From Salinibacterium sp. NK8237 (lineage in GTDB: Bacteria > Actinomycetota > Actinomycetes > Actinomycetales > Microbacteriaceae), in NCBI RefSeq assembly GCF_015864955.1, contig NZ_JADYWE010000001.1, positions 1 to 64,000 on the forward strand: a DNA stretch of 64,000 nt. The letters are read 5' to 3'. Below are positions 11,551 to 21,486 of this stretch, in pieces (positions within the stretch are counted from its first letter, which is position 1; every line of letters starts with the position of its first letter). The position numbers were made by a program, and so were the translations under genes. A model generated the notes under the pieces. The model ran no database searches and had not been told where the DNA came from. It saw only the letters and a program-made list of their open reading frames with translations.

Positions 11551-12121
11551 CGAACATACAGCCACCCCCGTTGTCGACCTCGCCCGCGGGCTCGAGGCGA
11601 TCTTCATGGTTGCCGACCAGCCGCAGAGCCTCGTGAGCCTCGCAACGGCCCTGAACGCACCAGTGGCGGCGATCCGCAAGACAATCACTGCACTATGCGC
11701 CGATTTCGACGGTGAAGGCGATGGGCCGCGACGCGGTTTTGAACTGCGCGAAGTCGGTGGCGGCTGGCGGATTTATGTGCGCGAAGACTACGACTCGGCC
11801 GTGCGCGACTTCGTTTATACGCAGAATCCGTCGCGTTTGAGTCAGGCCGCGCTGGAGACACTTGCGGTGATTGCATACAAGCAACCGATCAGCCGGGGAG
11901 CCATTGCAGCCGTGCGCGCGGTGAATGTTGACTCAGTAGTGCGTACGCTACTGAGTCGAGGACTTATTACGGAAGCGTTTACCGACAACGAGACGGGCGC
12001 CATCCACTACGAAACAACGGAGCTCATGCTCGTGCAACTGGGGATCAACTCCATTGCCGAGCTGCCTCCCATCTCGCCACTTTTATCTGATGGTACGGAC
12101 GGTTTTGATGAACAACGCTAA
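11540..12121 (+). CDS. scpB: Segregation and condensation protein ScpB
   Basis: 193 residues with the two winged-helix domains of ScpB; SQAALETLAVIAYKQPISRGAIAAVRAVNVDSVVRTLLSRGLI is the family signature. It binds ScpA as a dimer to complete the SMC-ScpAB complex. GGGAG at 11530-11534 precedes the ATG at 11540, inside the end of scpA. Its own end overlaps the pseudouridine synthase start by 14 bases. Confidence 0.94.
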   Translation: METDEHTATPVVDLARGLEAIFMVADQPQSLVSLATALNAPVAAIRKTITALCADFDGEGDGPRRGFELREVGGGWRIYVREDYDSAVRDFVYTQNPSRLSQAALETLAVIAYKQPISRGAIAAVRAVNVDSVVRTLLSRGLITEAFTDNETGAIHYETTELMLVQLGINSIAELPPISPLLSDGTDGFDEQR

Positions 12122-12881
12122 TGGCTCAGGCCCCAGCAATCCCGAGGGCGAACGCCTTCAAAAAGTAATGGCCGCTGCCGGTGTGGCATCGCGTCGCGTC
12201 TCGGAAGACTTGATCTACCAAGGCCGCGTTGCCGTCAACGGCAAAGTTGTTGAAGAAGCTGGTCGCCGGGTAAAACCGACCGACCGCGTCACGGTGGATG
12301 GCAGCGCGATCCAGCTCGACACCACCAAGCGCTACGTCATGCTCAACAAGCCCGTCGGCGTCGTCAGCTCTATGTCTGATGAGAGCGGGCGCCCCGACCT
12401 TCTGCCCTACACCGGCAACTATGACGAACGACTCTTCAATGTCGGTCGTCTCGACGTGCAGACCTCTGGCTTGCTGATCCTCACGAACGACGGCGAACTC
12501 GCCCACGTGCTTGCCCACCCCTCCTTCGGCGTGATGAAGACCTACATCGCCAAGGTCGAAGGCACCGTGACCGCTCAAACCATTTCGCAGCTCATGAAGG
12601 GCATTGAGCTGGAAGACGGCTTCATTGCCGTCGACAAGGCGCGTGCGCTCGGCCGAGCATCCAATGAGCAAACCATGGTCGAGCTCACCCTGCACTCGGG
12701 CCGCAATCGCATCGTGCGTCGGATGATGGAGGCCGTTGGCCACCCCGTGCTCGAACTCGTACGTCGCCAGTTTGGTCCGCTGAACCTCGGAAGCCTCGGA
12801 GTGGGAAAGACTCGCAACCTCACGAAGGTGGAGTTGGGTGCAGTACTGACGATTGCCCGCGAGGCCGAGGAACAGTCGTGA
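12108..12881 (+). CDS. rluB: RluB/RsuA-family rRNA pseudouridine synthase
   Basis: 257 residues: an S4 domain at residues 14-60 (ERLQKVMAAAGVASRRVSEDLI) and a RsuA-type catalytic domain with the aspartate in NVGRLDVQTSGLLILTNDG and the closing HSGRNRIVRRMMEAVGHPV motif. These enzymes isomerise specific uridines in 23S (RluB) or 16S (RsuA) rRNA; RluB is favoured because in actinobacteria and firmicutes the gene after scpB is usually of that type. The start at 12108 has GGACGG 6 bases upstream. Confidence 0.9.
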   Translation: MNNANGSGPSNPEGERLQKVMAAAGVASRRVSEDLIYQGRVAVNGKVVEEAGRRVKPTDRVTVDGSAIQLDTTKRYVMLNKPVGVVSSMSDESGRPDLLPYTGNYDERLFNVGRLDVQTSGLLILTNDGELAHVLAHPSFGVMKTYIAKVEGTVTAQTISQLMKGIELEDGFIAVDKARALGRASNEQTMVELTLHSGRNRIVRRMMEAVGHPVLELVRRQFGPLNLGSLGVGKTRNLTKVELGAVLTIAREAEEQS

Positions 12882-13960
12882 ATCTAGGCCGCATCACCGG
12901 GCAAGTGCGCATCGTGGGTGCGGGGTTGCTTGGCGCCAGCATTGGTCACGGCTTGCGGGCCAAGGGCGTCGATGTGATTTTGCACGATGCGTCGCGCTCA
13001 ACGGCGACGCTCGCGATTGACTATGGCGCTGGCCGTGCTCCGCAGGCTGACGACAAGCCGACGCTCGTGATTGTGGCGGTTCCGCCCGATGTCACCGCTG
13101 AAGTTGTCGCTCGCGAACTTATTGCGTGGCCGCGCGCCACGGTGACGGATGTCGCGAGCGTGAAGGTGGGCGTGCTCGAGGAACTCATTGCGCTGGGTGC
13201 CGATCTTGATCGCTATGTTGGCTCGCATCCTCTCGCCGGACGCGAACGCGGCGGCGCCATTGCGGCGCGCGCCGATATGTTCATCGGTCGCCCCTGGGTT
13301 ATCGGCAGGGGAGAGCCCTTCCGTCGTCGCGCGGTGGAAGATGTTGTCATCGAGCTGGGTGCTATCCCGGTCGCGATGTCGGCATCCGATCACGACAACG
13401 CGGTGGCCCTGATTTCGCACGTTCCCCAGGTGGTGGCGAGTTTGCTCGCGCACCGGTTGGAGGGAGCATCCGACGCTGCTGTTGCTCTTGCTGGCCAAGG
13501 ATTGCGCGACACGACCCGCATTGCCTCGAGTGCCCCTGAGCTGTGGGTGCAGATTTTGGGTGCAAACTCGGGCCCCGTTGCGGAGATTTTGCGCGAGCTG
13601 CAGACCGAACTCGGTGTGGCGATTGAGGCGCTCGAGACGCCGGATGCTCCGGGTGCCCGTCGTGCTCTCGCCGAAGTTCTGGCCGGGGGCAACGCGGGAG
13701 TCGCCCGTATTCCCGGCAAGCACGGCACGAGCAAGCACTACAGCCAGCTCGTTGTCATGGTCGACGACAAGCCAGGAGAGCTCGCACGCTTGCTCACCGA
13801 AATCGGCGAAGCTGACGTGAACATGGAAGACTTGCGCCTTGAGCACTCACCGGGTGCCCAATTCGGTTTGGCCGAAATCTCGGTGCTGCCCGAAAAGGAA
13901 GCCGTATTGATAAGCGAGCTTGAAGCTCGTGGTTGGAAGATTGCAGAGACTTTCGCGTGA
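12878..13960 (+). CDS. tyrA: Prephenate dehydrogenase with C-terminal ACT domain
   Basis: 360 residues. A Rossmann NAD(P) fold starts at once ([21 protein letters not shown]); [13 protein letters not shown] contains the substrate-binding block and [17 protein letters not shown] the helical domain core. Residues about 287-355 form an ACT domain ([25 protein letters not shown]), the usual allosteric site, so feedback by tyrosine is expected. It converts prephenate to 4-hydroxyphenylpyruvate. GTG at 12878 and the stop at 13960 both make 4-base overlaps with neighbours. Confidence 0.93.
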   Translation: MNLGRITGQVRIVGAGLLGASIGHGLRAKGVDVILHDASRSTATLAIDYGAGRAPQADDKPTLVIVAVPPDVTAEVVARELIAWPRATVTDVASVKVGVLEELIALGADLDRYVGSHPLAGRERGGAIAARADMFIGRPWVIGRGEPFRRRAVEDVVIELGAIPVAMSASDHDNAVALISHVPQVVASLLAHRLEGASDAAVALAGQGLRDTTRIASSAPELWVQILGANSGPVAEILRELQTELGVAIEALETPDAPGARRALAEVLAGGNAGVARIPGKHGTSKHYSQLVVMVDDKPGELARLLTEIGEADVNMEDLRLEHSPGAQFGLAEISVLPEKEAVLISELEARGWKIAETFA

Positions 13961-14631
13961 ATAAGAACCCGTCGTTTGTTGTTGTGGCCGTAGATGGGCC
14001 TGCCGGCAGCGGAAAATCGAGTGTGTCGAAAGCGACCGCTCGGGAGCTTGGCTTCGACTACCTCGACACTGGCGCGGCGTATCGCGGCTTTGCGTTGCAC
14101 TGCCTTGAGCGTGGCGTTGACACCCTGGGGCCTGGCGACGTCATCGAGACGCTCCCACGCTTCGAGTACTCCATCGGGATTGACCCTGACAACTACTTTG
14201 TGACGGTCGACTCGGAGATCGTGACTGACGACATCCGCGAACCTCGCATCACGGGCGTCGTCTCGAACATTGCGCGGGTGCCAGAGGTGCGGCAGTACAT
14301 GGTTGACCTGTTCCGCAGCATCATTGCAGGCAGCGAAAAACCGGGCATTGTGGTCGAAGGTCGTGATATCACGACAGTGGTTGCACCGGATGCTCAGGCC
14401 CGAATTCTGCTCACAGCCAGTGAAGAAGCTAGGATGGGAAGACGTGCGGCCGAACTCTCCGGAGAATCGAGCACGACAACCGCGCAACAACTCAGTTATC
14501 GAGATGCGCAGGACTCCAAAGTCGTGGACTTCATGAACGCCGCCGATGGAGTCATCACCATTGATTCCACCAATCTTGACTTCGATCAAACCGTGACGGC
14601 CGTCGCGAGTTTTGTTCGCTCCAGCATGTAA
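13957..14631 (+). CDS. cmk: Cytidylate kinase
   Basis: 224 residues, family length. The P-loop is [16 protein letters not shown] near the N-terminus, followed by LDTGAAYRG and [24 protein letters not shown], all conserved CMP kinase motifs. It phosphorylates CMP and dCMP. The GTG start at 13957 overlaps the tyrA stop. der follows after 14 bases, making the common cmk-der pair. Confidence 0.95.
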   Translation: MNKNPSFVVVAVDGPAGSGKSSVSKATARELGFDYLDTGAAYRGFALHCLERGVDTLGPGDVIETLPRFEYSIGIDPDNYFVTVDSEIVTDDIREPRITGVVSNIARVPEVRQYMVDLFRSIIAGSEKPGIVVEGRDITTVVAPDAQARILLTASEEARMGRRAAELSGESSTTTAQQLSYRDAQDSKVVDFMNAADGVITIDSTNLDFDQTVTAVASFVRSSM

Positions 14632-14645
14632 ACAAAGGACTACCC

Positions 14646-16166
14646 ATGGCCGATCATTCGCCCGCCGAAGACGACTTTCCCGACCTGAACCCAGATCTGG
14701 TTGAGCGCCTTTCGGGAATGAACGAAGAAGAGGCTGCCCAGCGCACGTCTGCGCTGCGCGCCGGCCTGAGCGACTACGACCTCGAAGACGACGACCTCGA
14801 GGTTCTCGACTCTGCATCTGATGACCCCGATGCCGTCTACTATCTGCCTGCTCTGCCCGTTCTTGCGATCGTTGGTCGCCCGAACGTCGGCAAGTCAGCT
14901 CTCGTGAACCGCATCATCGGTCGTCGTGAAGCTGTTGTGGAAGACACCCCCGGTGTCACCCGCGACCGCGTCAACTACAAGGCCGAGTGGAACAACCGTC
15001 ACTTCACCATCGTCGACACTGGCGGCTGGGAGCCCGACGCTAAGGGTATCGACGCTTCCGTTGCTGCTCAGGCTGAGATCGCTATCGACCTCGCCGACGC
15101 TGTGCTCTTTGTTGTGGATGCCACGGTTGGCCCCACCTCCACCGACGAGCACGTCGTGCGCATGCTTCGCGCCACCAAGAAGCCCGTTATTTTGGTCGCC
15201 AACAAGGTTGACGACATCCACCAGGAATCGGATGCCGCCTCGCTCTGGAGCCTCGGCCTCGGTCAGCCGTGGCCGTCATCCGCCGTTCACGGCCGTGGTG
15301 TTGCTGACCTGCTTGACCACGTGCTCACGGTTCTGCCGGAGATTTCGACAGTCGCCAAGGAAGAAGTGGGTGGCCCGCGCCGCGTTGCTATCCTCGGCCG
15401 CCCCAACGTCGGTAAGTCGAGCTTGCTCAACAAGACTGCCGGCGAAGAACGCGTTGTTGTTAACGACCTCGCTGGCACGACTCGCGACCCGGTCGATGAG
15501 CAGATTGAGCTCGGCGGCAAGTTCTGGCGCTTTGTTGACACCGCCGGCATCCGTCGTCGTGTTGCTTTGGCTCAGGGCGCTGACTTCTATGCAACCCTGC
15601 GCACCAGCGCTGCACTGGAAAAGGCTGAAGTTGCCGTTGTCATCTTCGATGTCAGCCAGCCGCTTAGCGTTCAAGACCTCAAGATCGTTGACCTTGTGCT
15701 CGAATCGGGCCGTGCGCTCGTTCTGGCTTTCAACAAGTGGGACCTTCTCGACGACGAACGTCGCGACATGCTTGAGCGTGAAATTGACCAGGACCTCGCG
15801 CACGTCGCGTGGGCCCCTCGAGTGAACATCTCGGCCAAGACCGGTCGTCACATGGAGAAGCTCGTTCCGGCTCTCGAACTGGCATTGGCGTCGTGGGATA
15901 CCCGTATTCCGACCGGAAAGTTCAACGCGCTACTGGCCGAACTCACGCAGGAGCACCCTCACCCGCTTCGAGGTGGCAAGCAGCCGCGCATCCTCTTTGG
16001 TACGCAGGCATCGAGCCGCCCGCCAACGTTCGTGCTCTTCACGACCGGATTCTTGGACCCGCAATACCGTCGATTCATTACGCGTCGACTGCGCGAGATC
16101 TTCGGCTTCGATGGCAGCCCCATCCAGGTCAACATGCGTGTGCGTGAGAAGCGCAAGCGCAAGTAG
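14646..16166 (+). CDS. der: Ribosome assembly GTPase Der (EngA)
   Basis: 506 residues with two tandem G domains, unique to Der: [13 protein letters not shown] with DTPGVTRDR and NKVD in the first, [13 protein letters not shown] with DLAGTTRDP and NKWD in the second, then a KH-like domain ending in a basic KRKRK tail. The first 75 residues are an acidic extension typical of actinobacterial Der proteins. It acts in 50S subunit maturation. Two hairpins follow the stop. Confidence 0.96.
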   Translation: MADHSPAEDDFPDLNPDLVERLSGMNEEEAAQRTSALRAGLSDYDLEDDDLEVLDSASDDPDAVYYLPALPVLAIVGRPNVGKSALVNRIIGRREAVVEDTPGVTRDRVNYKAEWNNRHFTIVDTGGWEPDAKGIDASVAAQAEIAIDLADAVLFVVDATVGPTSTDEHVVRMLRATKKPVILVANKVDDIHQESDAASLWSLGLGQPWPSSAVHGRGVADLLDHVLTVLPEISTVAKEEVGGPRRVAILGRPNVGKSSLLNKTAGEERVVVNDLAGTTRDPVDEQIELGGKFWRFVDTAGIRRRVALAQGADFYATLRTSAALEKAEVAVVIFDVSQPLSVQDLKIVDLVLESGRALVLAFNKWDLLDDERRDMLEREIDQDLAHVAWAPRVNISAKTGRHMEKLVPALELALASWDTRIPTGKFNALLAELTQEHPHPLRGGKQPRILFGTQASSRPPTFVLFTTGFLDPQYRRFITRRLREIFGFDGSPIQVNMRVREKRKRK

Positions 16167-16197
16167 GTTCTCGAAGTCACAGGCTTCGGCATAACGC

Positions 16198-16239
16198 CAA
16201 ACGGCGAGCCATTCTCCTAGGAGAGTGACTCGCCGTTTG
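16198..16239 (+). terminator. der-side intrinsic terminator hairpin
   Basis: CAAACGGCGAG (16198-16208) pairs perfectly with CTCGCCGTTTG (16229-16239); the loop itself contains the palindrome CTCCTAGGAG. It ends the long forward run from the core region. The symmetrical arms may also serve the converging exporter gene. Confidence 0.85.
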
Positions 16240-16284
16240 TGCGTTAACCGTCGGGCTGCGGCTGGGAAGTGCGGCCGGAGTGTG

Positions 16285-16311
16285 ACCCCCGGAGTGTGAC
16301 GCTCCGGGGGT
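16285..16311 (-). terminator. Hairpin after the exporter gene
   Basis: ACCCCCGGAG (16285-16294) and CTCCGGGGGT (16302-16311) form a perfect 10-bp GC-rich stem with a 7-base loop, 39 bases beyond the stop of the minus-strand MFS gene. There is no U tract, so it may be a weak or Rho-assisted terminator. Confidence 0.6.
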
Positions 16312-16349
16312 GAGCGGATGCCGTGTGACGGTCCGCTCACACCGTGCGG

Positions 16350-17858
16350 TTAGTGAGCGACGGGAGCGTCGCTCGGAGTCATTTCTGATTCGGGACGCTT
16401 CACGAAGAACGTGGCGACGATCGCGAAGAGCGAGATGATGCCGCCGGCCATGAACGCGAGGCGCACACCACCAGCAAGCGCTGTGGCCTCTGGCGCGCCT
16501 TCAGCGGCAAGGGCGACCGACTGCACCGTGAGGAGCGCGATGAACAGCGCAGTGCCTGCAGCGCCGGCAAGTTGCTGCACGGTGCTGATGGTGGCGCTGC
16601 CGTGCGAGTACAGGTGTGGCTTGAGCGTGCCCAGTGCCGAGGTGAAGAGCGGCGTGAACATGAACGCGAGTCCGATGCTCATGGGTACGTGGATGGCGAC
16701 GACCATGAACGGTGAGCTGGTTTCGGAGAGCAGCGTGAAGCTCCACAACGATGCGCTCACGAGTATCGAGCCGGGAATCATGAGGGGGCGCGGGCCGACT
16801 TTGTCGTAGAGGCGGCCAACGAAGGGGCTCAAGAACCCCATGACGAGGCTGCCGGGCAGTACGAGCAGTCCGCTCTGGATGGGTTCGAGCCCGAGAACGT
16901 TTTGCGTGAACATGGGCAGCAAGATGATGGTGCCGAACAGGGCGGCCATCATGACCATCATGAGGCCGATCGCGACGGCAAAGCCCGGAGCAGCGAAGGT
17001 GCGGAGGTCGAGAAGGGCACTATCCGTTTTCTGCAGCTTCAGTTGGCGGACGATGAACAACACGAGGCTAATTGCGCCGACGCTGATGGGGATGGCGGGG
17101 GCGATGAGAACAGAGTCTCCGGCGGCTGATTCTCCGAGGCTGGAGAGTCCGTAGATCAGGCCGGAGAAGGCGATGGCCGAGAGGATGACCGACAGCACAT
17201 CGATCGATACCTTGCGGGGGTCGGTGACGTTCTTCACCTTCGTGATGCCGAGCAGGAGAGCGGTGACAGAGATGGGGATCATGACGATGAAGACCCAGCG
17301 CCAGTCGAAGACGGCCAAAACGAGGCCGGCGACAGTGGGCCCGACGGCAGGGGCCATCGACATGACGATGGAAACGTTGCCCATGGTCTTGCCACGAGTT
17401 GCGGCAGGAACCAGAGTCATCACGGTTGTCATCAGCAGGGGGAGCATCATGGCGGTACCGGAGGCTTGAATCACCCGTCCGACAATCAGCACGGCAAAGG
17501 TGGGCGCCATAGCCCCCAGCAGAGTGCCGATGGTGAAGAGAGACATTGCGGTGATAAAGATGCCACGCGTCGTGAAGCGTTGGATGAGGAATCCGGTAAT
17601 CGGAATCACCACGGCCATCGTGAGCATGAACGACGTCGACAACCACTGAGCGGTGCTCGGCTCGATGTTGAGGTCTTCCATGATGCGGGGGATCGCCACG
17701 ACGAGCGAGGTTTCGTTGAGGAACACCACGAAGGTGGCGGCGAGCATCAGGCCGATGACCAAACGGTTGCGGCCGCTGTTATCGACCGGGCTGGCTGGCC
17801 CGTCATCGTTGGGGTCAAAAAGAGGGATGCTGCCGGTGATCGGCGCCGTGCTGGTCAT
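16350..17858 (-). CDS. MFS multidrug exporter, DHA2 (EmrB/QacA) family
   Basis: 502 residues with about 14 hydrophobic segments after a 30-residue soluble N-terminus. FVVFLNETSLVVAIPRIMEDLNI matches TM1 of the DHA2 family (where D is often the first acidic residue), and RVIQASGTAMMLPLLMTTVMTL and the MAPAVGPTVAGLVL antiporter motif C follow. It should export drugs or other hydrophobic compounds by proton antiport. ATG at 17858 has AGGA just upstream. It stands alone and converges on der; no regulator gene adjoins it. Confidence 0.9.
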   Translation of the reverse strand: MTSTAPITGSIPLFDPNDDGPASPVDNSGRNRLVIGLMLAATFVVFLNETSLVVAIPRIMEDLNIEPSTAQWLSTSFMLTMAVVIPITGFLIQRFTTRGIFITAMSLFTIGTLLGAMAPTFAVLIVGRVIQASGTAMMLPLLMTTVMTLVPAATRGKTMGNVSIVMSMAPAVGPTVAGLVLAVFDWRWVFIVMIPISVTALLLGITKVKNVTDPRKVSIDVLSVILSAIAFSGLIYGLSSLGESAAGDSVLIAPAIPISVGAISLVLFIVRQLKLQKTDSALLDLRTFAAPGFAVAIGLMMVMMAALFGTIILLPMFTQNVLGLEPIQSGLLVLPGSLVMGFLSPFVGRLYDKVGPRPLMIPGSILVSASLWSFTLLSETSSPFMVVAIHVPMSIGLAFMFTPLFTSALGTLKPHLYSHGSATISTVQQLAGAAGTALFIALLTVQSVALAAEGAPEATALAGGVRLAFMAGGIISLFAIVATFFVKRPESEMTPSDAPVAH

Positions 17859-18045
17859 AGAAATCCTGTCGTGTGTGAAGCGGTAGGACGAAGCAGCAGC
17901 CGGGATTGAAAAGGGTGCACAGATCTCGCGTCATCTTTATTGTCGCTTGGTGCAACGACATCCGGCACTGAAATAGTCCACATTGCCTTTCGCCTGAGGC
18001 GAACACGACACCGTGCCAAGCCGCTATCGTTGAGGCACAACTTGT

Positions 18046-18118
18046 GACACGGGGTGCCCTGCGGGGCTGAGAACACACCCGTCGAACCTGATCTAGTTAG
18101 AACTAGCGAAGGGATGTC
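18046..18118 (+). promoter_or_regulatory. TPP riboswitch (THI element)
   Basis: The element has all three TPP-sensor hallmarks in order: ACGGGGTGCCC, then GGGGCTGAGA (the pyrimidine-sensor CUGAGA), then ACCCGTCGAACCTGATC with the CCUGAUC core, then TAGCGAAGGGA. P1 is closed by GACA (18046-18049) with TGTC (18115-18118). The thiM ribosome site GAAGGGA (18108-18114) is part of the 3' strand, so TPP binding should block translation initiation of thiM, 5 bases later. Confidence 0.95.
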
Positions 18119-18122
18119 GTGC

Positions 18123-18932
18123 ATGTCGCGTACGCCACCAAACTTTTTGATCGCCACTCAAGATGCGCTCGAGGCGGTGAGATCGACGTCGCCTCTCGTG
18201 CAGTGCATCACCAATAGCGTGGTGGTGGGCTTCACTGCCAATGCATTGCTGGCGGTTGGAGCAGCGCCGGCCATGGTAGATATCCCGGAAGAAGCCGGCA
18301 TGTTCGCTGGCGTGGCATCCGGAGTGCTCATCAATCTCGGTACCTGTCGCGAAGAGCAGCGCGCTGCGGCTCTCGAGGCTGCACCGGCCGCCAATGCTGC
18401 CGGAACGCCCTGGGTGCTCGACCCGGTCGCCATAGGGGCTCTGCCGGTGCGCACACCACTCGCGTATCGCCTGCGTGACCTCGGGCCCTCCATCGTGCGG
18501 GGCAACGCCTCAGAGATTCTGGCGCTCGCCGAATTGGGCACGGGAGGTCGAGGCGTCGACAGCACGAGCAGTGTGGATGCCGCGCTCACTGCCGCCCAGA
18601 TGCTTGCGCGGGTGACCGGCGGCGTCGTCGCGGTATCGGGAGCGACGGACGTGGTGACCGATGGCGTGAGTGTCGTGAAGCTGACGAACGGGCATCCGGT
18701 GCTGACGAAGGTAACGGGTGGTGGCTGTGCGCTTGGCGCGATCATGGCGGCGTTTGCGGCGGTGACTCCGGATGCGCTGACCGCTGCTGTGGCGGCAACG
18801 AGCGTGTACACGGTAGCGGCCGACCTCGCGGCTGAGCGCTCGGCACTGCCGGGCAGCTTCGCGGTCGCACTCCTCGACGCGCTGAGTGAAGTCTCGGTGG
18901 ACGATATTGCAGAACGGGCGGTGATCGCATGA
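18123..18932 (+). CDS. thiM: Hydroxyethylthiazole kinase
   Basis: 269 residues, a ribokinase-fold salvage kinase that phosphorylates 4-methyl-5-(2-hydroxyethyl)thiazole. [27 protein letters not shown] is the ThiM N-terminal signature, [11 protein letters not shown] binds substrate, and [14 protein letters not shown] carries the anion hole with the catalytic Cys. ATG at 18123 is preferred over ATG at 18114, which lies in the ribosome site. It is the first gene of a three-gene operon under the TPP riboswitch and overlaps thiE by 4 bases. Confidence 0.95.
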   Translation: MSRTPPNFLIATQDALEAVRSTSPLVQCITNSVVVGFTANALLAVGAAPAMVDIPEEAGMFAGVASGVLINLGTCREEQRAAALEAAPAANAAGTPWVLDPVAIGALPVRTPLAYRLRDLGPSIVRGNASEILALAELGTGGRGVDSTSSVDAALTAAQMLARVTGGVVAVSGATDVVTDGVSVVKLTNGHPVLTKVTGGGCALGAIMAAFAAVTPDALTAAVAATSVYTVAADLAAERSALPGSFAVALLDALSEVSVDDIAERAVIA

Positions 18933-19624
18933 GCGGCTTCCGAGAGAGTTTCGACCTTTCCACTTACTTGGTGACAGATTCGGCTCAGGCGAAGGCTGCC
19001 GGGCATGACCTCGTTGATCTCGTGTACGAGGCTGTGGCCGGGGGAGTGACGATCGTGCAGCTGCGCGAGAAGGACCTGCCCGCCCGCGACTTCCTTGATC
19101 TGGTGCTGCGGGTGTCTACGGCGGTGGCACTGAAGGTGCCCGTGCTCGTCAATGACCGAGTCGATGTCTATCTCGCTGCGCGCGAGATGGGTGCTCGGGT
19201 TGCTGGGGTGCATGTCGGGCAGGGCGATCTGCCCGCAGCGTCGGTGCGGGCGCTCGTAGGCCCGGGGGCGATTGTGGGTCTGAGCGCATCGACTGACGAC
19301 CAACTGTACGACGCCAGTGTGGGGTCGGCGGGTGTCGACTATGTCGGCATCGGGGCCTTGCATCCCACGACGACAAAGAAGGACGCTCCGGATGCTCTCG
19401 GGCACGATCGCATGGCTGAGCTCATTGCGGCGAGTAAGCGACCGACCGTGGCGATCGGTGGGGTGGGGCCGGATGACCTCGCGCTGCTGCGTGCGGGCGG
19501 TGCAGACGGTGCTGCAGTGGTGTCTGCCATCTGTGGTGCGGCTGATCCGCGAGAGGCGGCTCGCGCGCTCGCCGCAGCGTGGGCTGGCGTACCAGCGGCC
19601 GAAGACGAAGGAGAAGACGCATGA
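18929..19624 (+). CDS. thiE: Thiamin-phosphate synthase
   Basis: 231 residues, TIM-barrel enzyme joining HMP-PP and thiazole phosphate. [30 protein letters not shown] and [10 protein letters not shown] bind the pyrophosphate, [17 protein letters not shown] is the thiazole-phosphate loop and [12 protein letters not shown] the C-terminal phosphate site. It is coupled to thiM and to thiD by 4-base ATGA overlaps. The last 10 residues are an acidic tail. Confidence 0.95.
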   Translation: MSGFRESFDLSTYLVTDSAQAKAAGHDLVDLVYEAVAGGVTIVQLREKDLPARDFLDLVLRVSTAVALKVPVLVNDRVDVYLAAREMGARVAGVHVGQGDLPAASVRALVGPGAIVGLSASTDDQLYDASVGSAGVDYVGIGALHPTTTKKDAPDALGHDRMAELIAASKRPTVAIGGVGPDDLALLRAGGADGAAVVSAICGAADPREAARALAAAWAGVPAAEDEGEDA

Positions 19625-21162
19625 GCGGGGCACGGAGCGGGCTACGGGACCAGACACGGAGCGAAAGCGGTAGCGGTCTGCGGGTTCCTCGCGTTCTGAG
19701 CATTGCTGGCAGCGATCCTTCGGGTGGTGCGGGTATCCAGGCCGATCTGAAGTCGATCGCAGCCAACGGTGGCTACGGGATGGCGGCCATCACGGCTCTG
19801 ACGGCTCAGAACACGCAGGGGGTGCGCGGAGTGCATGTGCCGCCCGCTGAGTTCTTGCGCGAGCAACTGGATGCCGTGAGCGACGATGTGGCAATCGATG
19901 CCGTGAAGATCGGCATGCTCGGCACCGTCGAGGTTGTCGGTGTCGTGCGGGCGTGGCTTGAGACTGTGCGGCCTCCGTTGATCGTGCTCGACCCCGTGAT
20001 GGTCGCCACGAGTGGCGACCGACTGCTGGATGCCGAAGCCGAGCAGGCGCTGCGCGACCTGGTGCGGGTGTGTGACCTTGTCACGCCGAATATTCCTGAG
20101 CTCGCGATCATCGCCGCAGAACCCGCCGCTGAGACGTGGCCTGAGGTGCTGGAGCAGGCGGCGCGAGTCTCTGCCTCCTACGGGGTGCGCGTACTCGCTA
20201 AGGGCGGCCACTTGAGCGGGGCCGAGGCTCCGGATGCGCTGGTGGATGCCCGTTCCGGGAACGCAGCTATCGTGACCGAGTTTGCTGGCATCCGTATAGA
20301 GACCAGCAACACCCACGGAACCGGCTGTTCGCTGTCGAGTGCGCTCGCGACCCGGATTGCGGCCGGCGGTGAGTGGGCTGCCGCTGTGGGGGAGTCGAAG
20401 CGGTGGTTGAGCGAGAGCATCCGTGCCGGTGCGGCGTTGCAGGTGGGGAGCGGGCGTGGCCCGATTAGTCACTTTGCGGGGTTGTGGGAGCGCGGCGGCC
20501 TAGAGACGGCGTTGACCGCTGCTGAGGTGCGCGAGCAGTGGTGGGCGGAGATCGCTTCTGTGCGCGCGCAGATCGACGATGGTTACTTTGTGCGGGCGCT
20601 GGGGGATGGTTCCCTCGAGCGGGCTGATTTCGTCTGGTACCTGGCTCAGGATGCGCTTTACCTGCGCGATTACGCGCGGGCGCTCGCCGAAGCTGCCCGG
20701 CTGGCACCCACGGCGGCGGAACAAGCGTTCTGGGCATCAAGTGCCGAGGGTTGCATCGTGACGGAACTGCAGTTGCACGAGTCGTGGTCGGTGGCCGGTG
20801 AGCTGTTCGCGGCTTCGCCCAGTGCGATCACGACGGGGTACCTGAATCATCTGCTGGCGACGGCAGCCCGTGGTGACTACGCGGTCCTTGCCGCAGCCCT
20901 GTTGCCGTGCTTCTGGGTCTACCACGACGTCGGGTCGCGACTGCACCCGCTGGCGCACCCTGAGCACCCCTACGCCGACTGGCTGACCACGTATGCCGAT
21001 GACGCATTCACGGATGCCACAGAGCAGGCCATCACGATAGTGACGGCGCTCGCCGCAGACGCGACCCCTCCGGTTCGGGATGCAATGCTCACCGCTTTCG
21101 TAGCGTCGACGGAGCATGAACGCGAGTTCTTCGCCGCAGCACACGGCATCTCGTCTCACTGA
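19621..21162 (+). CDS. thiD: Fused HMP/HMP-P kinase and TenA-type thiaminase II
   Basis: 513 residues with two enzymes in one chain. Residues about 25-285 are ThiD: VLSIAGSDPSGGAGIQADLKSI, LDPVMVATSGDRLLD and NTHGTGCSLSSALAT are the substrate and ATP motifs. Residues about 300-505 are TenA, with the conserved LPCFWVYHDVGSRL (active-site Cys) and the C-terminal Glu in STEHEREFF. The fusion couples recovery of the aminopyrimidine from damaged thiamin with its phosphorylation. ATG at 19621 overlaps thiE. With thiM and thiE it makes a pure salvage operon; thiC and thiG are not in the window. Confidence 0.93.
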   Translation: MSGARSGLRDQTRSESGSGLRVPRVLSIAGSDPSGGAGIQADLKSIAANGGYGMAAITALTAQNTQGVRGVHVPPAEFLREQLDAVSDDVAIDAVKIGMLGTVEVVGVVRAWLETVRPPLIVLDPVMVATSGDRLLDAEAEQALRDLVRVCDLVTPNIPELAIIAAEPAAETWPEVLEQAARVSASYGVRVLAKGGHLSGAEAPDALVDARSGNAAIVTEFAGIRIETSNTHGTGCSLSSALATRIAAGGEWAAAVGESKRWLSESIRAGAALQVGSGRGPISHFAGLWERGGLETALTAAEVREQWWAEIASVRAQIDDGYFVRALGDGSLERADFVWYLAQDALYLRDYARALAEAARLAPTAAEQAFWASSAEGCIVTELQLHESWSVAGELFAASPSAITTGYLNHLLATAARGDYAVLAAALLPCFWVYHDVGSRLHPLAHPEHPYADWLTTYADDAFTDATEQAITIVTALAADATPPVRDAMLTAFVASTEHEREFFAAAHGISSH

Positions 21163-21238
21163 TTTGGCCGGAGTTGCCGTTTTGGCGCAAAACTGAACAT
21201 CGGCGCTCAGATTTCGCGGTAAGCTAGTCGAGTTGTCG

Positions 21239-21312
21239 CGGGCTGTAGCGCAGCTTGGTAGCGCACCTGACTGGGGGTCAGGGGGTCGCAGGTTCAAATC
21301 CTGTCAGCCCGA
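21239..21312 (+). tRNA. tRNA-Pro (GGG anticodon)
   Basis: The acceptor CGGGCTG pairs with CAGCCCG, the D arm is GCGC...GCGC, the anticodon stem CCTGA/TCAGG holds loop CTGGGGG with anticodon GGG, and the T arm reads GGTTCAAATCC. CCA is not encoded. Its 3' 34 bases plus 4 bases beyond are duplicated perfectly at 23727-23764, so this gene is the insertion site of the element that follows. Confidence 0.95.
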
Positions 21313-21316
21313 CAAT
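21279..21316 (+). repeat. 38-bp direct repeat, copy 1 (tRNA 3' end, att-like)
   Basis: Bases from CAGGGGGTCGCAGG to CAGCCCGACAAT are identical to 23727-23764. Copy 1 completes the functional tRNA-Pro, as expected for the att site on the tRNA side of an integrated element. Identity stops at 21278 (T versus A) and 21317 (G versus A). Confidence 0.95.
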
Positions 21317-21319
21317 GTG

Positions 21320-21351
21320 CCCCGGACTTTTCACGAAGTCCGGGGCTTTTT
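21320..21351 (+). terminator. Terminator next to tRNA-Pro
   Basis: CCCCGGACTT (21320-21329) and AAGTCCGGGG (21336-21345) form a perfect 10-bp stem followed by CTTTTTC. Because it lies just inside the first copy of the 38-bp repeat, it belongs to the inserted element rather than to the original locus; the original terminator is probably the one at 23774. Confidence 0.92.
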
Positions 21352-21486
21352 CTATGCCCAAGCACCTTCGGATTGTGGCCTCGCGCTTAGTTCGAGCACG
21401 AAAATGGTTTATCCCAGACGCGGTCTGGCTAACATGAGACATCAGGTGAGCGAAGCTTACTAATCCCATGTTGGAGGCGGTCCAAG

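Noticed and set aside
18158..19657. 499-codon open frame on the minus strand
   Set aside because: It is antisense to thiM and thiE, which have complete motifs and a riboswitch; the composition is Arg/Pro/Ser-rich as in shadow frames.
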